A stretch of DNA of 64,000 nucleotides, from the NCBI GenBank assembly GCA_008080745.1, contig SHMX01000001.1, positions 604,890 through 668,889 of the forward strand. The letters are read 5' to 3'. The stretch is from Candidatus Thorarchaeota archaeon. GTDB lineage: Archaea; Asgardarchaeota; Thorarchaeia; Thorarchaeales; Thorarchaeaceae. The position numbers were made by a program, and so were the translations under genes. This document shows positions 54,817 through 63,309 of this stretch, piece after piece (positions within the stretch are counted from its first letter, which is position 1; the number at the start of each line of letters is the position of its first letter). The notes beneath the pieces were generated by a model. The model was given only the letters and a program-made list of their open reading frames with translations, searched no databases and was not told where the DNA came from.

Positions 54817-54930
54817 GTTTCTCAGAGAATCGGGTGCATGATTGTCAAGATATAAGGTTTTACAGAGTAAGGAAGGAGAAGAATGAAGTTCACAAGTAGT
54901 TAGAATTCAGATAAAAAGAGAAACGAGTGC

Positions 54931-55035
54931 TCAGGTTGCTTCCAACGCGAGCACTTCACTGAGAGTGAGTTCACCGCTCTTGCTAGAGTCTTGGTGTTTT
55001 GGAGTCGATTGCTTATCTTGAACGCTTGAGTTCAT
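54931..55035 (-). CDS. Micropeptide C (34 residues), third gene of a micropeptide operon
   Basis: ATG 55035 to TGA 54931. It reads MNSSVQDKQSTPKHQ, then DSSKSGELTLSEVLALEAT: a polar front and an acidic, leucine-rich end unlike the first two peptides. AGGAGA, which forms the last two codons of micropeptide B, acts as its ribosome site 8 bases upstream. A T5 tract follows the stop at about 54913-54917 on the minus strand. No family known to me. Confidence 0.6.
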   Translation of the reverse strand: MNSSVQDKQSTPKHQDSSKSGELTLSEVLALEAT

Positions 55036-55040
55036 TGAGA

Positions 55041-55124
55041 TTATCTCCTGAAGTAAGCGTGGGTGATAGCCTTGGTTGAGGGGGACTTGGTGTCCTTGAT
55101 GATCTTGGTTTTAGAAACTGCCAT
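55041..55124 (-). CDS. Micropeptide B (27 residues), second gene of a micropeptide operon
   Basis: ATG 55124 to TAA 55041. The basic peptide starts MAVSKTKIIKDTK and ends STKAITHAYFRR. The end matches micropeptide A (STKALSYAYTYRR), so both are probably copies of one ancestral gene. GGAGG at the end of gene A lies 9 bases before its ATG. All Thr codons are ACC and all Ile codons ATC, the bias of a strongly expressed gene. Confidence 0.65.
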   Translation of the reverse strand: MAVSKTKIIKDTKSPSTKAITHAYFRR

Positions 55125-55130
55125 TGAGTT

Positions 55131-55235
55131 CTACCTCCGGTAGGTGTAAGCGTAGGACAGAGCCTTGGTGCTCTGGGTCTTACGGGTGTTGTTCTTTTTC
55201 TCGGATTCAGTTCGGGAGTTCTTTGCAAACGCCAT
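55131..55235 (-). CDS. Micropeptide A (34 residues), first gene of a micropeptide operon
   Basis: ATG 55235 to TAG 55131. It begins MAFAKNSRTESEKK, is rich in Lys, Arg, Thr and Ser, and ends STKALSYAYTYRR. By my count it is 52 per cent G+C and uses AAC, TAC, TCC and ACC almost only, unlike its AT-rich neighbours. The TATA box lies 32 bases upstream. No hydrophobic segment or cysteine is present. It could be a nucleic-acid-binding, signalling or antimicrobial peptide; I do not recognise it. Confidence 0.65.
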   Translation of the reverse strand: MAFAKNSRTESEKKNNTRKTQSTKALSYAYTYRR

Positions 55236-55266
55236 GATTGTTCACAACATATACTCCTCCAAGTTA

Positions 55267-55296
55267 GTATATAATGGAAAGCCACGATTATAGGAC
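55267..55296 (-). promoter_or_regulatory. Promoter block of the micropeptide operon (copy 2)
   Basis: On the minus strand it reads GTCCTATAATCGTGGC and then ATTATATAC, 32 bases before the ATG at 55235. It matches 28335-28364 at 26 of 30 positions with the same spacing. Confidence 0.6.
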
Positions 55297-55306
55297 ACAC
55301 AATGTA

Positions 55307-55321
55307 GTCACAATTTGTGAC
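55307..55321. promoter_or_regulatory. 15-bp palindrome GTCACAA-T-TTGTGAC
   Basis: A perfect palindrome about ten bases upstream of the shared promoter block of the micropeptide operon and about 70 bases before the divergent membrane-protein gene. The MFS promoter copy also has a TGTGAC half site at a similar place (28371-28376). Probable regulator site. Confidence 0.5.
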
Positions 55322-55390
55322 CATGAAAACCAAGTGCCATAACCTAAGAAGTAATCAATCAAATAATGAAGAGATAAACAGTGAGTTGGA

Positions 55391-55837
55391 TTGAGTCTAG
55401 AGAATGAAATTAAAACCTGGTTCTGGGTGCCCAAATTCTGGGTACCATTGTACTTGTTAGGATTGGTATTAGCTATTCTTTCACCAAGTTTAGTTATGTT
55501 GTCATGGGCTATTCCCATCATTATAGTTGTAGCAGCTGCCCCAATCATATACAAAAATCTTGTAGGCGGAGGTTGTAGTCTCAGATTTCAAATTTGTGCC
55601 TTAGTTAAAGGAATGGTAGCAGGTATATTGTTTGGAGGTCTATCACTATTAGCCGATATGATACTTCAAAATACTATATCATTGACGACTATGTCAATTG
55701 TCCTTGGTTTAGAAGGGGTATATTTGACTTGGTTTTTTGCAGGAGTAATTGGAGGTATCGGTGCTAGAATCATTGAGGTTCAACAGTACTCAACTGTTGG
55801 TACAATTCGTCCCATCGTAGAAACCAAAGATCACTAG
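55391..55837 (+). CDS. Membrane protein, four helices
   Basis: 148 residues with a TTG start at 55391; no ATG lies near the N-terminus in this frame. Four hydrophobic helices are visible (for example VPLYLLGLVLAILSP and IVVAAAPIIY), and a GGGC turn precedes the third. It is divergent from the micropeptide operon and is followed by the esterase gene. Function unknown. Confidence 0.6.
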   Translation: MSLENEIKTWFWVPKFWVPLYLLGLVLAILSPSLVMLSWAIPIIIVVAAAPIIYKNLVGGGCSLRFQICALVKGMVAGILFGGLSLLADMILQNTISLTTMSIVLGLEGVYLTWFFAGVIGGIGARIIEVQQYSTVGTIRPIVETKDH

Positions 55838-55893
55838 TCTACACAGTATGATTCATTCACAAGTACTATTCTAAAGAAAATGAATTGAAGATT

Positions 55894-57183
55894 ATGAGTG
55901 ATAATTCAGAGGTATCAAGTACTGGAGTCAATATTGGAAGAATTGTAGCATTATTTGGCGGTGTGATTCTTATCACTAGCGGTGTAAGATTCACCTATTT
56001 TGGATTATTACTTGCAACGATTATGCCAGTGACGGGAGTAATACTTGCAATAGTAGGTATGTTATCTGGAGTAGGAGTCCTACTTGGTATTCTTACCTAT
56101 CCTCGTTGGAACGTCACATCTATCGTTTTAATCATAATATCATCGATTTGGGGGATTTTTGTAAGCACAGGAATATTTCTAGGGCCAATATTAGGGGTGG
56201 GTGGTGGAATAATCTTATTGCTGTCCAAACGAATGTCTATTGGAAAGAGGAAACTTATCACATTGTTCCTAACCATATTGATTCTGATTCTACCGCTTCT
56301 AGGAATTATACGTTCCCAGTCTGAAGATTTTCAGTATATTATGGTAGGAGACACCAAAAGGCAATACCTGATTCATATCCCTGAGAGCTATAACGGTTCA
56401 GATGCAGTACCACTATTACTAGCCCTTCATGGTGGCGGTGGAAGTGCAAAAAGTATGCGAAATGCCAATGGTTTTGACGCAGTTGCGGACAAATATAATT
56501 TCATTCTTGTATATCCTGATGGAACAGGGGACATGTCATATCAGTTTCATACATGGAATTCCGGATATATTGATGCATATGCTTTCAAGAACAACATTGA
56601 CGATGTATTGTTCTTATCAACGCTCATTGATGAACTTCTTGACACCTATAACGTAAACAAGTCAAGAGTATACATGACTGGTCACTCTAATGGTGCTATG
56701 ATGACATATAGATTTGGAGCGGAGCATCCAGATTCTTTAGCTGCAATCGCTCCTGTGTCAGGTAGTATAGGAGGTAGGATGTCAGAAGAAAGTAATCTCT
56801 ATGTCATTCCTAGCCCTTCAGAACCACTCTCTGTAATCCATATCCATGGAAGATTAGATGAACAGGTCTTATATGAGGGGGGAAAAGGTGAGAAGGGATT
56901 CCTAACCGATCGAGTTGACCTATCAGTAAATGATTCAATACAATTTTGGATTAATCACAACAACTGTTCAAACAGCCCATCACTTGAAAAGAGTGATAAT
57001 GAACGTATCGAACTTGCTCGATTTGGTTCAGGTGAGAAAAATACTGAGGTTGCATTGATTACACTACTCTATGGAAGTCATGCATGGTCGAATATGAGTG
57101 CCGAGATTGCGCTTGAAGAATTCTATGCCACAAGCCTAGCCGAGTTGATATGGATTCAAGTTTCTCAATACAGTAGGGTATGA
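55894..57183 (+). CDS. Membrane-anchored PHB depolymerase/feruloyl-esterase-like hydrolase
   Basis: About 429 residues from ATG 55894 (TTG 55885 is in frame). Four to five hydrophobic helices fill the first 125 residues. The esterase domain then starts at RQYLIHIPESY. ALHGGGG forms the oxyanion region, Ser is in TGHSNGAMM, Asp in HGRLDEQV, and His in GSHAWS. It is close to the LpqC/polyhydroxybutyrate depolymerase group. A fusion of a polytopic domain to this hydrolase is uncommon. It likely acts outside the membrane. Confidence 0.75.
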   Translation: MSDNSEVSSTGVNIGRIVALFGGVILITSGVRFTYFGLLLATIMPVTGVILAIVGMLSGVGVLLGILTYPRWNVTSIVLIIISSIWGIFVSTGIFLGPILGVGGGIILLLSKRMSIGKRKLITLFLTILILILPLLGIIRSQSEDFQYIMVGDTKRQYLIHIPESYNGSDAVPLLLALHGGGGSAKSMRNANGFDAVADKYNFILVYPDGTGDMSYQFHTWNSGYIDAYAFKNNIDDVLFLSTLIDELLDTYNVNKSRVYMTGHSNGAMMTYRFGAEHPDSLAAIAPVSGSIGGRMSEESNLYVIPSPSEPLSVIHIHGRLDEQVLYEGGKGEKGFLTDRVDLSVNDSIQFWINHNNCSNSPSLEKSDNERIELARFGSGEKNTEVALITLLYGSHAWSNMSAEIALEEFYATSLAELIWIQVSQYSRV

Positions 57184-57261
57184 AAAACACTGAGAATCAT
57201 ATGCATGAGAAAAAAGACTGATTAGGTTGAAGGAATGAGAGAATCATAGGACTGATTACTT

Positions 57262-58374
57262 ATGGCTGATCAGAGCAAAGGAAAAATGCGATTCTTTGTA
57301 CCCGCTGTTGCAGTTGTTGCGGGGGCATCTATACTATCCATAGTACAGGTTATATTAATCGTAATTGACGGAGTAGTACCCTTTCTTTCAGAAGAAGGGA
57401 TAATACGATCACTTCAAGTTACATTAGTGGGACAATTAGTGGGAGCTATCATCGTTGCACTAATCTTCATCCCCATGTTTGGTCTAAGAGATGTGAAAAC
57501 AGAATCTCTTAGTTCTGAGGGCTTTAAACGTACCTTTCTCACAGTACCCATAATACTCACATTTGCATTTTTAGTAAATCTGTTAATACTGCTTCTCTTT
57601 TCACTGCTTGGTTGGACCTCTGAGAGTGGATATACGGGAGTCCTATATCTTGAATTAGAACATTTAGCGAATCCATGGAATATCGTGGTGTTTTTCGCAG
57701 TGGGTTGTTTGGGTGCACCCCTCTATGAAGAATTACTCTATAGGAGAACAGCAATACCCTTGATGGAAAAAAGAGGAATGAACGAGGGTGAAGCGATTCT
57801 AGGGTCGACCACACTATTTGCTCTGGCTCATGTACCTCTAGATCTAATGAATGGGAATGTACCAGGTGCAATCCAACACTTCATTGGTGTCTTTGTTATT
57901 GGTTTATTCATTGGTATCGTCTATGTAATGACGAGAAATGTGGTTTATCCCATAATCATTCATGCCATTGTGAATGGACTATCATTTATCGCATACATAG
58001 GAACTGTAGATGCTTCTTTGATTTCTTTCGCTTTATTTGTAGGGGTACTATACTTGATTATGCTCCCCATCGGAGCATATATGGCTTACAAAAAGCTTGG
58101 TGGATGGATTGCAAAAGTAACCGAGAATCTTGATAATGTCAAGTCTCTATCTTTTGTTGTCATGGTGATCATCTATCTGATAGGCATCTCGATATTCCCA
58201 TTTCTGCAAGCTATAGCAGCCCTCATTCTTGGAGATGCTGTTCTGACACCCGAAGGATTTACCATCTACCTTTCAATTCTTCTTATCAGTTACCTATTGA
58301 TTGGTGTAATTCTTTTTATTGTGGCTCTAGTCAAATCTGGAAACGAATCCCCCTATCAAGAAGAGGGAAATTGA
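57262..58374 (+). CDS. CPBP family intramembrane metalloprotease (second copy)
   Basis: 370 residues, about 10 hydrophobic helices. The motifs are EELLYRR (E156, E157, R161), H190 in FALAHVPLD and H234 in IIHAIVNG. It is longer than the copy at 49267, with extra C-terminal helices. Such proteins cleave within membranes and are sometimes tied to peptide maturation or immunity. It follows the esterase gene by 78 bases. Confidence 0.85.
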   Translation: MADQSKGKMRFFVPAVAVVAGASILSIVQVILIVIDGVVPFLSEEGIIRSLQVTLVGQLVGAIIVALIFIPMFGLRDVKTESLSSEGFKRTFLTVPIILTFAFLVNLLILLLFSLLGWTSESGYTGVLYLELEHLANPWNIVVFFAVGCLGAPLYEELLYRRTAIPLMEKRGMNEGEAILGSTTLFALAHVPLDLMNGNVPGAIQHFIGVFVIGLFIGIVYVMTRNVVYPIIIHAIVNGLSFIAYIGTVDASLISFALFVGVLYLIMLPIGAYMAYKKLGGWIAKVTENLDNVKSLSFVVMVIIYLIGISIFPFLQAIAALILGDAVLTPEGFTIYLSILLISYLLIGVILFIVALVKSGNESPYQEEGN

Positions 58375-58443
58375 ATCCCCATTGCTTAGTCCGACGAGGT
58401 TAATATCTTGTCGGGCTATGGCACTCTATCCTAGGTGTTTGTA

Positions 58444-59229
58444 ATGGGTTGCCATGTTGAGCTTGATATAGACCAACCACTAATAAGATCACAACTCATT
58501 AGATTGGTAAGTTTCATTCATATTGGTAAAGCAATGGTATTCATTACACTCTATGCAATCGTGCCAGAGTTATTCATCCTCATTACTGGAATAATCCTCC
58601 TTGAAGTACTAGTTGCCCGCTGGTTTTGGAGTATGAAGATAGAAGCATGGGGAATTACTCTTGGTTTCGCCTTATTGCATATCATCTTTCCAGTCACTTT
58701 TTCAGTATCACCAGCGGTATGGTTTCTTCTCGTAAGTTCTAGTCTAATAGAGATTCCAATTCTCTGGAAAATAAGGTCTAATGGATATTACAGTTTCATT
58801 ACCATGGCAATCCTTGATAAAGAAACTAAACGCACCGCAGGTGCTCTTCAGAAAATGATGTTCAATCTTACATTTCTCGCTCAGATTCTCAAAACAGTGT
58901 TTATTTGGATAGGGATAGGAATCGTATCTACTCAAATCGGAATTCTTGACTCAATTCCATGGCTTGGTATCATACCACAAATCCCCTTTGCTGCATTATT
59001 TGGATTCATTGATATTCTCACGACGATTGCATTCAAGAGGAGTAAAGACTGGGGATTCCATTTATTGACAACAATGTCTGTCTTGGGATTTGTAGAATAT
59101 ATGGTCACAGGATCGTTTCCGGTATTACTATTATCAATTTGGATAATCATGTTACTTACACCTTGTTGGGTCAAGGATGGCTTTTATCCCAATCTGCTCA
59201 CACAAGTAAAACAAGAAACTGGAGTATAA
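58444..59229 (+). CDS. Polytopic membrane protein, unknown function
   Basis: 261 residues from ATG 58444; GTG 58435 is also possible. About seven hydrophobic helices, with no catalytic motif or transporter signature. A hairpin terminator at 59244-59272 follows. Function not recognised. Confidence 0.6.
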   Translation: MGCHVELDIDQPLIRSQLIRLVSFIHIGKAMVFITLYAIVPELFILITGIILLEVLVARWFWSMKIEAWGITLGFALLHIIFPVTFSVSPAVWFLLVSSSLIEIPILWKIRSNGYYSFITMAILDKETKRTAGALQKMMFNLTFLAQILKTVFIWIGIGIVSTQIGILDSIPWLGIIPQIPFAALFGFIDILTTIAFKRSKDWGFHLLTTMSVLGFVEYMVTGSFPVLLLSIWIIMLLTPCWVKDGFYPNLLTQVKQETGV

Positions 59230-59243
59230 TAAAACAGAGTAGA

Positions 59244-59272
59244 TGTGATGCGTCCATTTCGGAAGCATCACA
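59244..59272. terminator. Hairpin between convergent genes
   Basis: TGTGATGC (59244-59251) pairs with GCATCACA (59265-59272) over a 13-base loop. It lies between the membrane protein gene and the threonine dehydrogenase gene, ten bases before the end of the latter. A two-way terminator is likely. Confidence 0.5.
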
Positions 59273-59281
59273 AACAGAAAT

Positions 59282-60235
59282 CTAATATTTCAAACCAAGG
59301 CGTTTGGACAATGTTTCAAGCATGTCCTTGGTCATGGCTGCTAAATCGTAATCTGGATTCCAACCCCATTCTTCACGAGCAGCACTGTCGTCAAGTGAAC
59401 GTGGCCATGACTCTGCAATCTTTTGTCGGAAATCCGGTTCATAATGAATCTCAAAGTCAGGAATATGTTTCTTGATTTCTGCAGCAATATCTGCAGGGGT
59501 GAAACTCATTGCAGTTACATTGAAGCTTCGATGTTCTAGGTTATCTTCTTTTGCTTCAATCAAATCAATTGTGGATTTGATACAATCGGGCATATACATC
59601 ATAGGAAGCATAGCATCCTCAGCAAGGAAACAAGTGTATTCTTTATTCTTCAGAGCTTCGTAGAAAATCTCGACGGCATAATCAGTAGTTCCTCCACCAG
59701 GAAGTGTTTCAGAACTGATTATTCCAGGGTATCTGAGAGAACGGAAATCAACTCCATATCGCTCTACGTAATATTCTCCCCACAATTCGATGAACACTTT
59801 GCTAACTCCATAAGCAGTTGTCGGACGCATAATCACATCATTAGGGGTGTTTTCTTTTGGTGTGCTAGGACCAAAAGCCGCAATAGAACTGGGAATCATG
59901 ACCTGATCCATTTTTAGAATCCTTGCAGCCTCAAGGACATTATAGGCACCCTCTACATTAGTACGATATGCTAGCTGAGGGTTTTTCTCACCCACCGCAG
60001 AAAGCACAGAGGCATTATGAATGATAATATCAATATCATAGTCAACAAGCATGTTGTGAAGATGATCATTGTCTAAAACATCAAGTCGATAGTATGGGCC
60101 ATCTTTCCGGAGAATTTCAGGAGGTTTTTTCCGTCCTGTAGCAATGACATTCTCTCCGCCATATCTCGCTCTTAATTCTTCAATTAGTTCTGTGCCAATC
60201 TGGCCGTAGCTGCCTGTCACTAGTATCCTTGTCAT
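59282..60235 (-). CDS. NAD-dependent L-threonine dehydrogenase-like SDR epimerase
   Basis: 317 residues from ATG 60235 (GTG 60244 in frame). The Rossmann loop is GSYGQIG (8-14), the catalytic set is S116/S117, Y142 and K146 in AYGVSKV. The segment LRYPGIISSETLPGGGTTDYAVEIF is a hallmark of the SDR-type threonine 3-dehydrogenases, which oxidise L-threonine to 2-amino-3-oxobutyrate. A UDP-sugar epimerase is less likely. Confidence 0.85.
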   Translation of the reverse strand: MTRILVTGSYGQIGTELIEELRARYGGENVIATGRKKPPEILRKDGPYYRLDVLDNDHLHNMLVDYDIDIIIHNASVLSAVGEKNPQLAYRTNVEGAYNVLEAARILKMDQVMIPSSIAAFGPSTPKENTPNDVIMRPTTAYGVSKVFIELWGEYYVERYGVDFRSLRYPGIISSETLPGGGTTDYAVEIFYEALKNKEYTCFLAEDAMLPMMYMPDCIKSTIDLIEAKEDNLEHRSFNVTAMSFTPADIAAEIKKHIPDFEIHYEPDFRQKIAESWPRSLDDSAAREEWGWNPDYDLAAMTKDMLETLSKRLGLKY

Positions 60236-60322
60236 ATAGACCACTAAGCAAGGGCGATAAGCTACCCGTTAATAGCCTTACGCAATGTGAAGAGGAATTC
60301 TAATGATGGAAGGAGGCGTCCA

Positions 60323-60589
60323 TTACTCAGCCCATTGAGTGTTAGAGAATTCGACCGCTTCTAACACAGTGATACCTTTTTGCTTAAAGTATTCAGTTTC
60401 ACCTTCAAAAGAATACATTACAAAACCGTCGAAAGCGAAAAAGTGAATCCTTCCAACATTGTAGATAATATCGGGTTTTGCAATCTCGATTAGTTCCAAG
60501 AATTCTCTGCGTTTGAATTTTACACGATATGAACTTGTATGCATGGCTGCAGCAGTAGCACCACCTGCAGCACCGCCGGCAAATACCAT
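60323..60589 (-). CDS. Small hypothetical protein
   Basis: 88 residues. It has a Gly/Ala-rich front (VFAGGAAGGATAAAM) and a mixed strand-helix body (IIYNVGRIHFFAFDG). AGAGGTG lies about 9 bases before the ATG. No membrane helix or Cys motif. Family unknown. Confidence 0.6.
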   Translation of the reverse strand: MVFAGGAAGGATAAAMHTSSYRVKFKRREFLELIEIAKPDIIYNVGRIHFFAFDGFVMYSFEGETEYFKQKGITVLEAVEFSNTQWAE

Positions 60590-60676
60590 ATTGATCTTGC
60601 ACCTCTGGGAGATATATCACTGAACAGGTATATGACACTATGTGTCGATGCGACTAGTTGCATGCAACTAATGGTT

Positions 60677-60988
60677 CTACTCTTCTGGACGAAATTCGCC
60701 CTCTCTTCGAAGCTCAAAAACAACCACATTATGAGGATCAGGGCAAGCAATGTAGGCTTTCTCAGAATCCGGCTCCCAAGGTAAGTTCCCACCGAATTCC
60801 ATCACCGTTAGAAAAGGAAACATAGAGTTGAATGCCCAACGACATATTTTAGCTCTTTCTTCCGGTTTAGATAAATCGAACTCGTCACCAACATCATAGA
60901 GTTTACAGGGACCTCTTCCTGATTCTTCACGCAATTCATGAACCTTTGCAATAATTCGGTAGACTTTTGGCATATGCTTCACCATCAT
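60677..60988 (-). CDS. TIGR04076 family protein
   Basis: 103 residues (ATG 60988; 60973 is an alternative). It contains CKLYDVGDEFDL, ICRWAFNSMFPFLTVMEFGGNLPWEPD and YIACPDPHNVVVFEL, the Cys- and Trp-containing pattern of this small family of unknown function. Divergent from the ICMT-like gene, only 14 bases between the start codons. Confidence 0.75.
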   Translation of the reverse strand: MMVKHMPKVYRIIAKVHELREESGRGPCKLYDVGDEFDLSKPEERAKICRWAFNSMFPFLTVMEFGGNLPWEPDSEKAYIACPDPHNVVVFELRREGEFRPEE

Positions 60989-61002
60989 GAATTAATGAGC
61001 CA

Positions 61003-61668
61003 ATGGTTAATCAAACATTCTACATAGGAAGAACGATTGGTTTTGAAGTGAGTGTGAAGGAATTGTGGTTTGAAATATTTCTTCTTGGAATGGTTTTAAT
61101 GGTTCCAATTCATTATGCATCAATAAAACACGAGGCATTAAAGAAGCGATTTGGTGAAAAAAAGGGAGAAAGAATTGGCGAAGTTCTTGGAATGATATCT
61201 GGATGGGGTTTCTTTGGTTTTTGGTTTGGCATATGGTTAGCACCTCAACCACTTTTCTATTTGAACATTGGACCGCTTATTGTGATGATTAGGATCTTCG
61301 AGTATCAGATTATTTTGCATCATCTATTGATAGGCCTTGTATTTATAATCCCAGGTGCATATCTTGGCATTGCGGGAGTTAGGACTATGGGAATAAAAGC
61401 TGCAGAAACTCATCACCCAGAAGAGGTGATATCAACAGGAATATACTCTCGAGTTAGACATCCTCAATACCTAGGCGGAATTCTATCACATGTAGGGATT
61501 GTTTTTCTCCTTCAGGCAGGTTCTGCTTTTAATGCAACTATCATTATTATAATTCTAAATGCGCTTCTTTGTTGGCTAGAAGAAAGAGAATTGCTTAGGG
61601 AGTTTGGGGATGAATATAAAGAGTATAAAGAAGAGGTTCCCATGCTTATCCCAAGGCTGAGAACATGA
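61003..61668 (+). CDS. ICMT/PEMT-like membrane methyltransferase
   Basis: 221 residues, about five hydrophobic helices. The C-terminal signature is SRVRHPQYLGGIL, then LEERELLREFGDEYKEYKEEVPMLIP, which is typical of isoprenylcysteine carboxyl methyltransferase relatives. It probably methylates a lipid or thiol substrate using AdoMet. The stop overlaps the nitroreductase ATG by 4 bases. Confidence 0.85.
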   Translation: MVNQTFYIGRTIGFEVSVKELWFEIFLLGMVLMVPIHYASIKHEALKKRFGEKKGERIGEVLGMISGWGFFGFWFGIWLAPQPLFYLNIGPLIVMIRIFEYQIILHHLLIGLVFIIPGAYLGIAGVRTMGIKAAETHHPEEVISTGIYSRVRHPQYLGGILSHVGIVFLLQAGSAFNATIIIIILNALLCWLEERELLREFGDEYKEYKEEVPMLIPRLRT

Positions 61669-62438
61669 ATATACCTACAGATAGATGGTATGATGCGATA
61701 TTTCTTCGGTTCTCCCAAAGGAAGTATTCCGGAGAAAAAGTAGAACAAGAAAAGCTTGATGATTTGGAAAAAGTCTGTCAAGAGTTTAGACCGTTTCCTG
61801 GTGCAAGGATTGAACTGGTTAGAGAGCCAGACATGTATCCATTCAAAGGACTAATTGGGCCAATAATGAAAGTCAAAGATGCACCACACTACATTAAGTT
61901 TATAGTCAACAAGGAGGTGCAGAATCATCAAGCCGCAATTGGATACATAGGCGAAGCAGTCATTCTAGAAGCTACTTCACTTGGACTGAATACATGCTGG
62001 GTTACTGGATTCTTTCATTCAGATAAGACGAACAAAACCACGGAACTAACAACCGGAGAGAAGGTTATTGGCGTATCACCAATTGGTTTCGCTGATAAAG
62101 AGAAAGACCGCATTGGAAAAGAGGTGGATTATAAGAGAAAATCCCTGGATGATATAACACTTGATGAAGTATCGAAAATTCCAGAATGGCAGCAGAAAGC
62201 CATTGAAGCTGCAAGAGTAGCACCCTCAGCTACCAATCGACAGCCATGGAGATTCACAGTTACGAATAAGTCGATTTTAGTCTCATGTACTGGAAGATTC
62301 GATCTAAGTTTCTCGAAAAGACTTGATTGTGGAATTGCCATGCTTCACATAGAACTGGGAGCAAAATCATCCGGAAAGCATGGTTCATGGATATTTGAAG
62401 AATCACCCAAGGTTGCCACTTATACCTTGGACAGATAA
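61665..62438 (+). CDS. Nitroreductase family protein (TM1586 type)
   Basis: 257 residues. Two FMN-fold halves are visible: FLRFSQRKYSGEKVEQEKL with NHQAAIGYIGEAVILEATSLGLNTCWV, and AARVAPSATNRQPWRFTV later. This matches the putative TM nitroreductase group. It is translationally coupled to the methyltransferase by ATGA. It likely reduces a quinone or nitro compound using FMN. Confidence 0.85.
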   Translation: MNIPTDRWYDAIFLRFSQRKYSGEKVEQEKLDDLEKVCQEFRPFPGARIELVREPDMYPFKGLIGPIMKVKDAPHYIKFIVNKEVQNHQAAIGYIGEAVILEATSLGLNTCWVTGFFHSDKTNKTTELTTGEKVIGVSPIGFADKEKDRIGKEVDYKRKSLDDITLDEVSKIPEWQQKAIEAARVAPSATNRQPWRFTVTNKSILVSCTGRFDLSFSKRLDCGIAMLHIELGAKSSGKHGSWIFEESPKVATYTLDR

Positions 62439-62449
62439 AAAGAAAGTGT

Positions 62450-62469
62450 GGCGGAAGAATTCCGCCGTT
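62450..62469. terminator. Hairpin terminator
   Basis: GGCGGAA (62450-62456) pairs with TTCCGCC (62460-62466) around GAA, then GTTT. It lies between convergent genes ending at 62438 and 62478. Confidence 0.65.
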
Positions 62470-62477
62470 TCATATGA

Positions 62478-63281
62478 TCAGTCTCGCACTAGATAATAAT
62501 CCACAAATCCCTTCTTACGAATGAAGGGCAATAGAAGTATGAGTAGAACAATCAGCACAACCGCCGTAATTGCAGTTCCAAAGATTATTGGAATTGTCAT
62601 TTGTTTCATTGCTATTCCAAACCCAGCCCATACCACAACCAGAGCAAAGGCAACATCGTGGCGCAAGTAGAGCATGAGTATAGTAATCAGAAGTGCTATG
62701 ATAATGACCGCTGCTGTCCAGAGGTGTTGAACATCAGCTGGAATGCCAGGAATTAACACATTTAATGCGGATGCGATGTTTGCGATTGTTGCTAGTGAAA
62801 TCCATCCCGCATAGACACTAACTGGCAAGTGAACCGCCAACTTCTTCTTAAGAGGCACTCCTTTCAAACCAATTTCGAGCTGAACATAAGTTAGTAAGAG
62901 AATAACCAATAGAAGCGCAATCGGAATCACTGACCAGAGGAATAGGCCAGGGTTCCCGTATGAATAGTGAAAAACTATCAGCCAGCTAATGTTCGCAATT
63001 GCATTGAATACATAGAGAAGACCAATCTTCTGCAAATATGGTTCGTCTACTTGGTTAGGTCGAACCTGATACACTGCAAATGTGATCAATAGAATGTAGA
63101 TCACACCCCAAATTGAGAATACCCAACCAGGAGGGGTGAAGAAATTAGGATAAGAGTTCGCAACATCGCCTGTGTATACCCCATTCAGAGGTATTACATT
63201 CACAAGGATGTTAAACCCAATCGTAGCGATGATTGCTATAAGATTGAGTATCTGTAGTATCTTAGAATTGATTGATATCAT
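62478..63281 (-). CDS. tspO: TspO/MBR-like tryptophan-rich membrane protein
   Basis: 267 residues from ATG 63281 (a frame start at 63317 exists but lies in the operator region). About eight hydrophobic helices. FFTPPGWVFSIWGVIYILL matches the TspO core, and NAIANISWLIVFHY follows, though the protein is longer than classic 150-residue TspO. TspO proteins bind tetrapyrroles or isoprenoids and respond to oxygen and stress. The promoter shares the motif found before msrB. Confidence 0.75.
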   Translation of the reverse strand: MISINSKILQILNLIAIIATIGFNILVNVIPLNGVYTGDVANSYPNFFTPPGWVFSIWGVIYILLITFAVYQVRPNQVDEPYLQKIGLLYVFNAIANISWLIVFHYSYGNPGLFLWSVIPIALLLVILLLTYVQLEIGLKGVPLKKKLAVHLPVSVYAGWISLATIANIASALNVLIPGIPADVQHLWTAAVIIIALLITILMLYLRHDVAFALVVVWAGFGIAMKQMTIPIIFGTAITAVVLIVLLILLLPFIRKKGFVDYYLVRD

Positions 63282-63309
63282 ATCCAAACCACCGTATAAT
63301 TTAACTACC

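Noticed and set aside
55013..55333. 106-codon minus frame across the micropeptide region
   Set aside because: It is in another phase, contains odd Pro/Arg-rich sequence and would override the ATG-ribosome site series; the three short genes explain the region better.
55288..55554. 88-codon minus-strand frame
   Set aside because: It lies opposite the start of the membrane-protein gene at 55391, has no ribosome site and looks noncoding.
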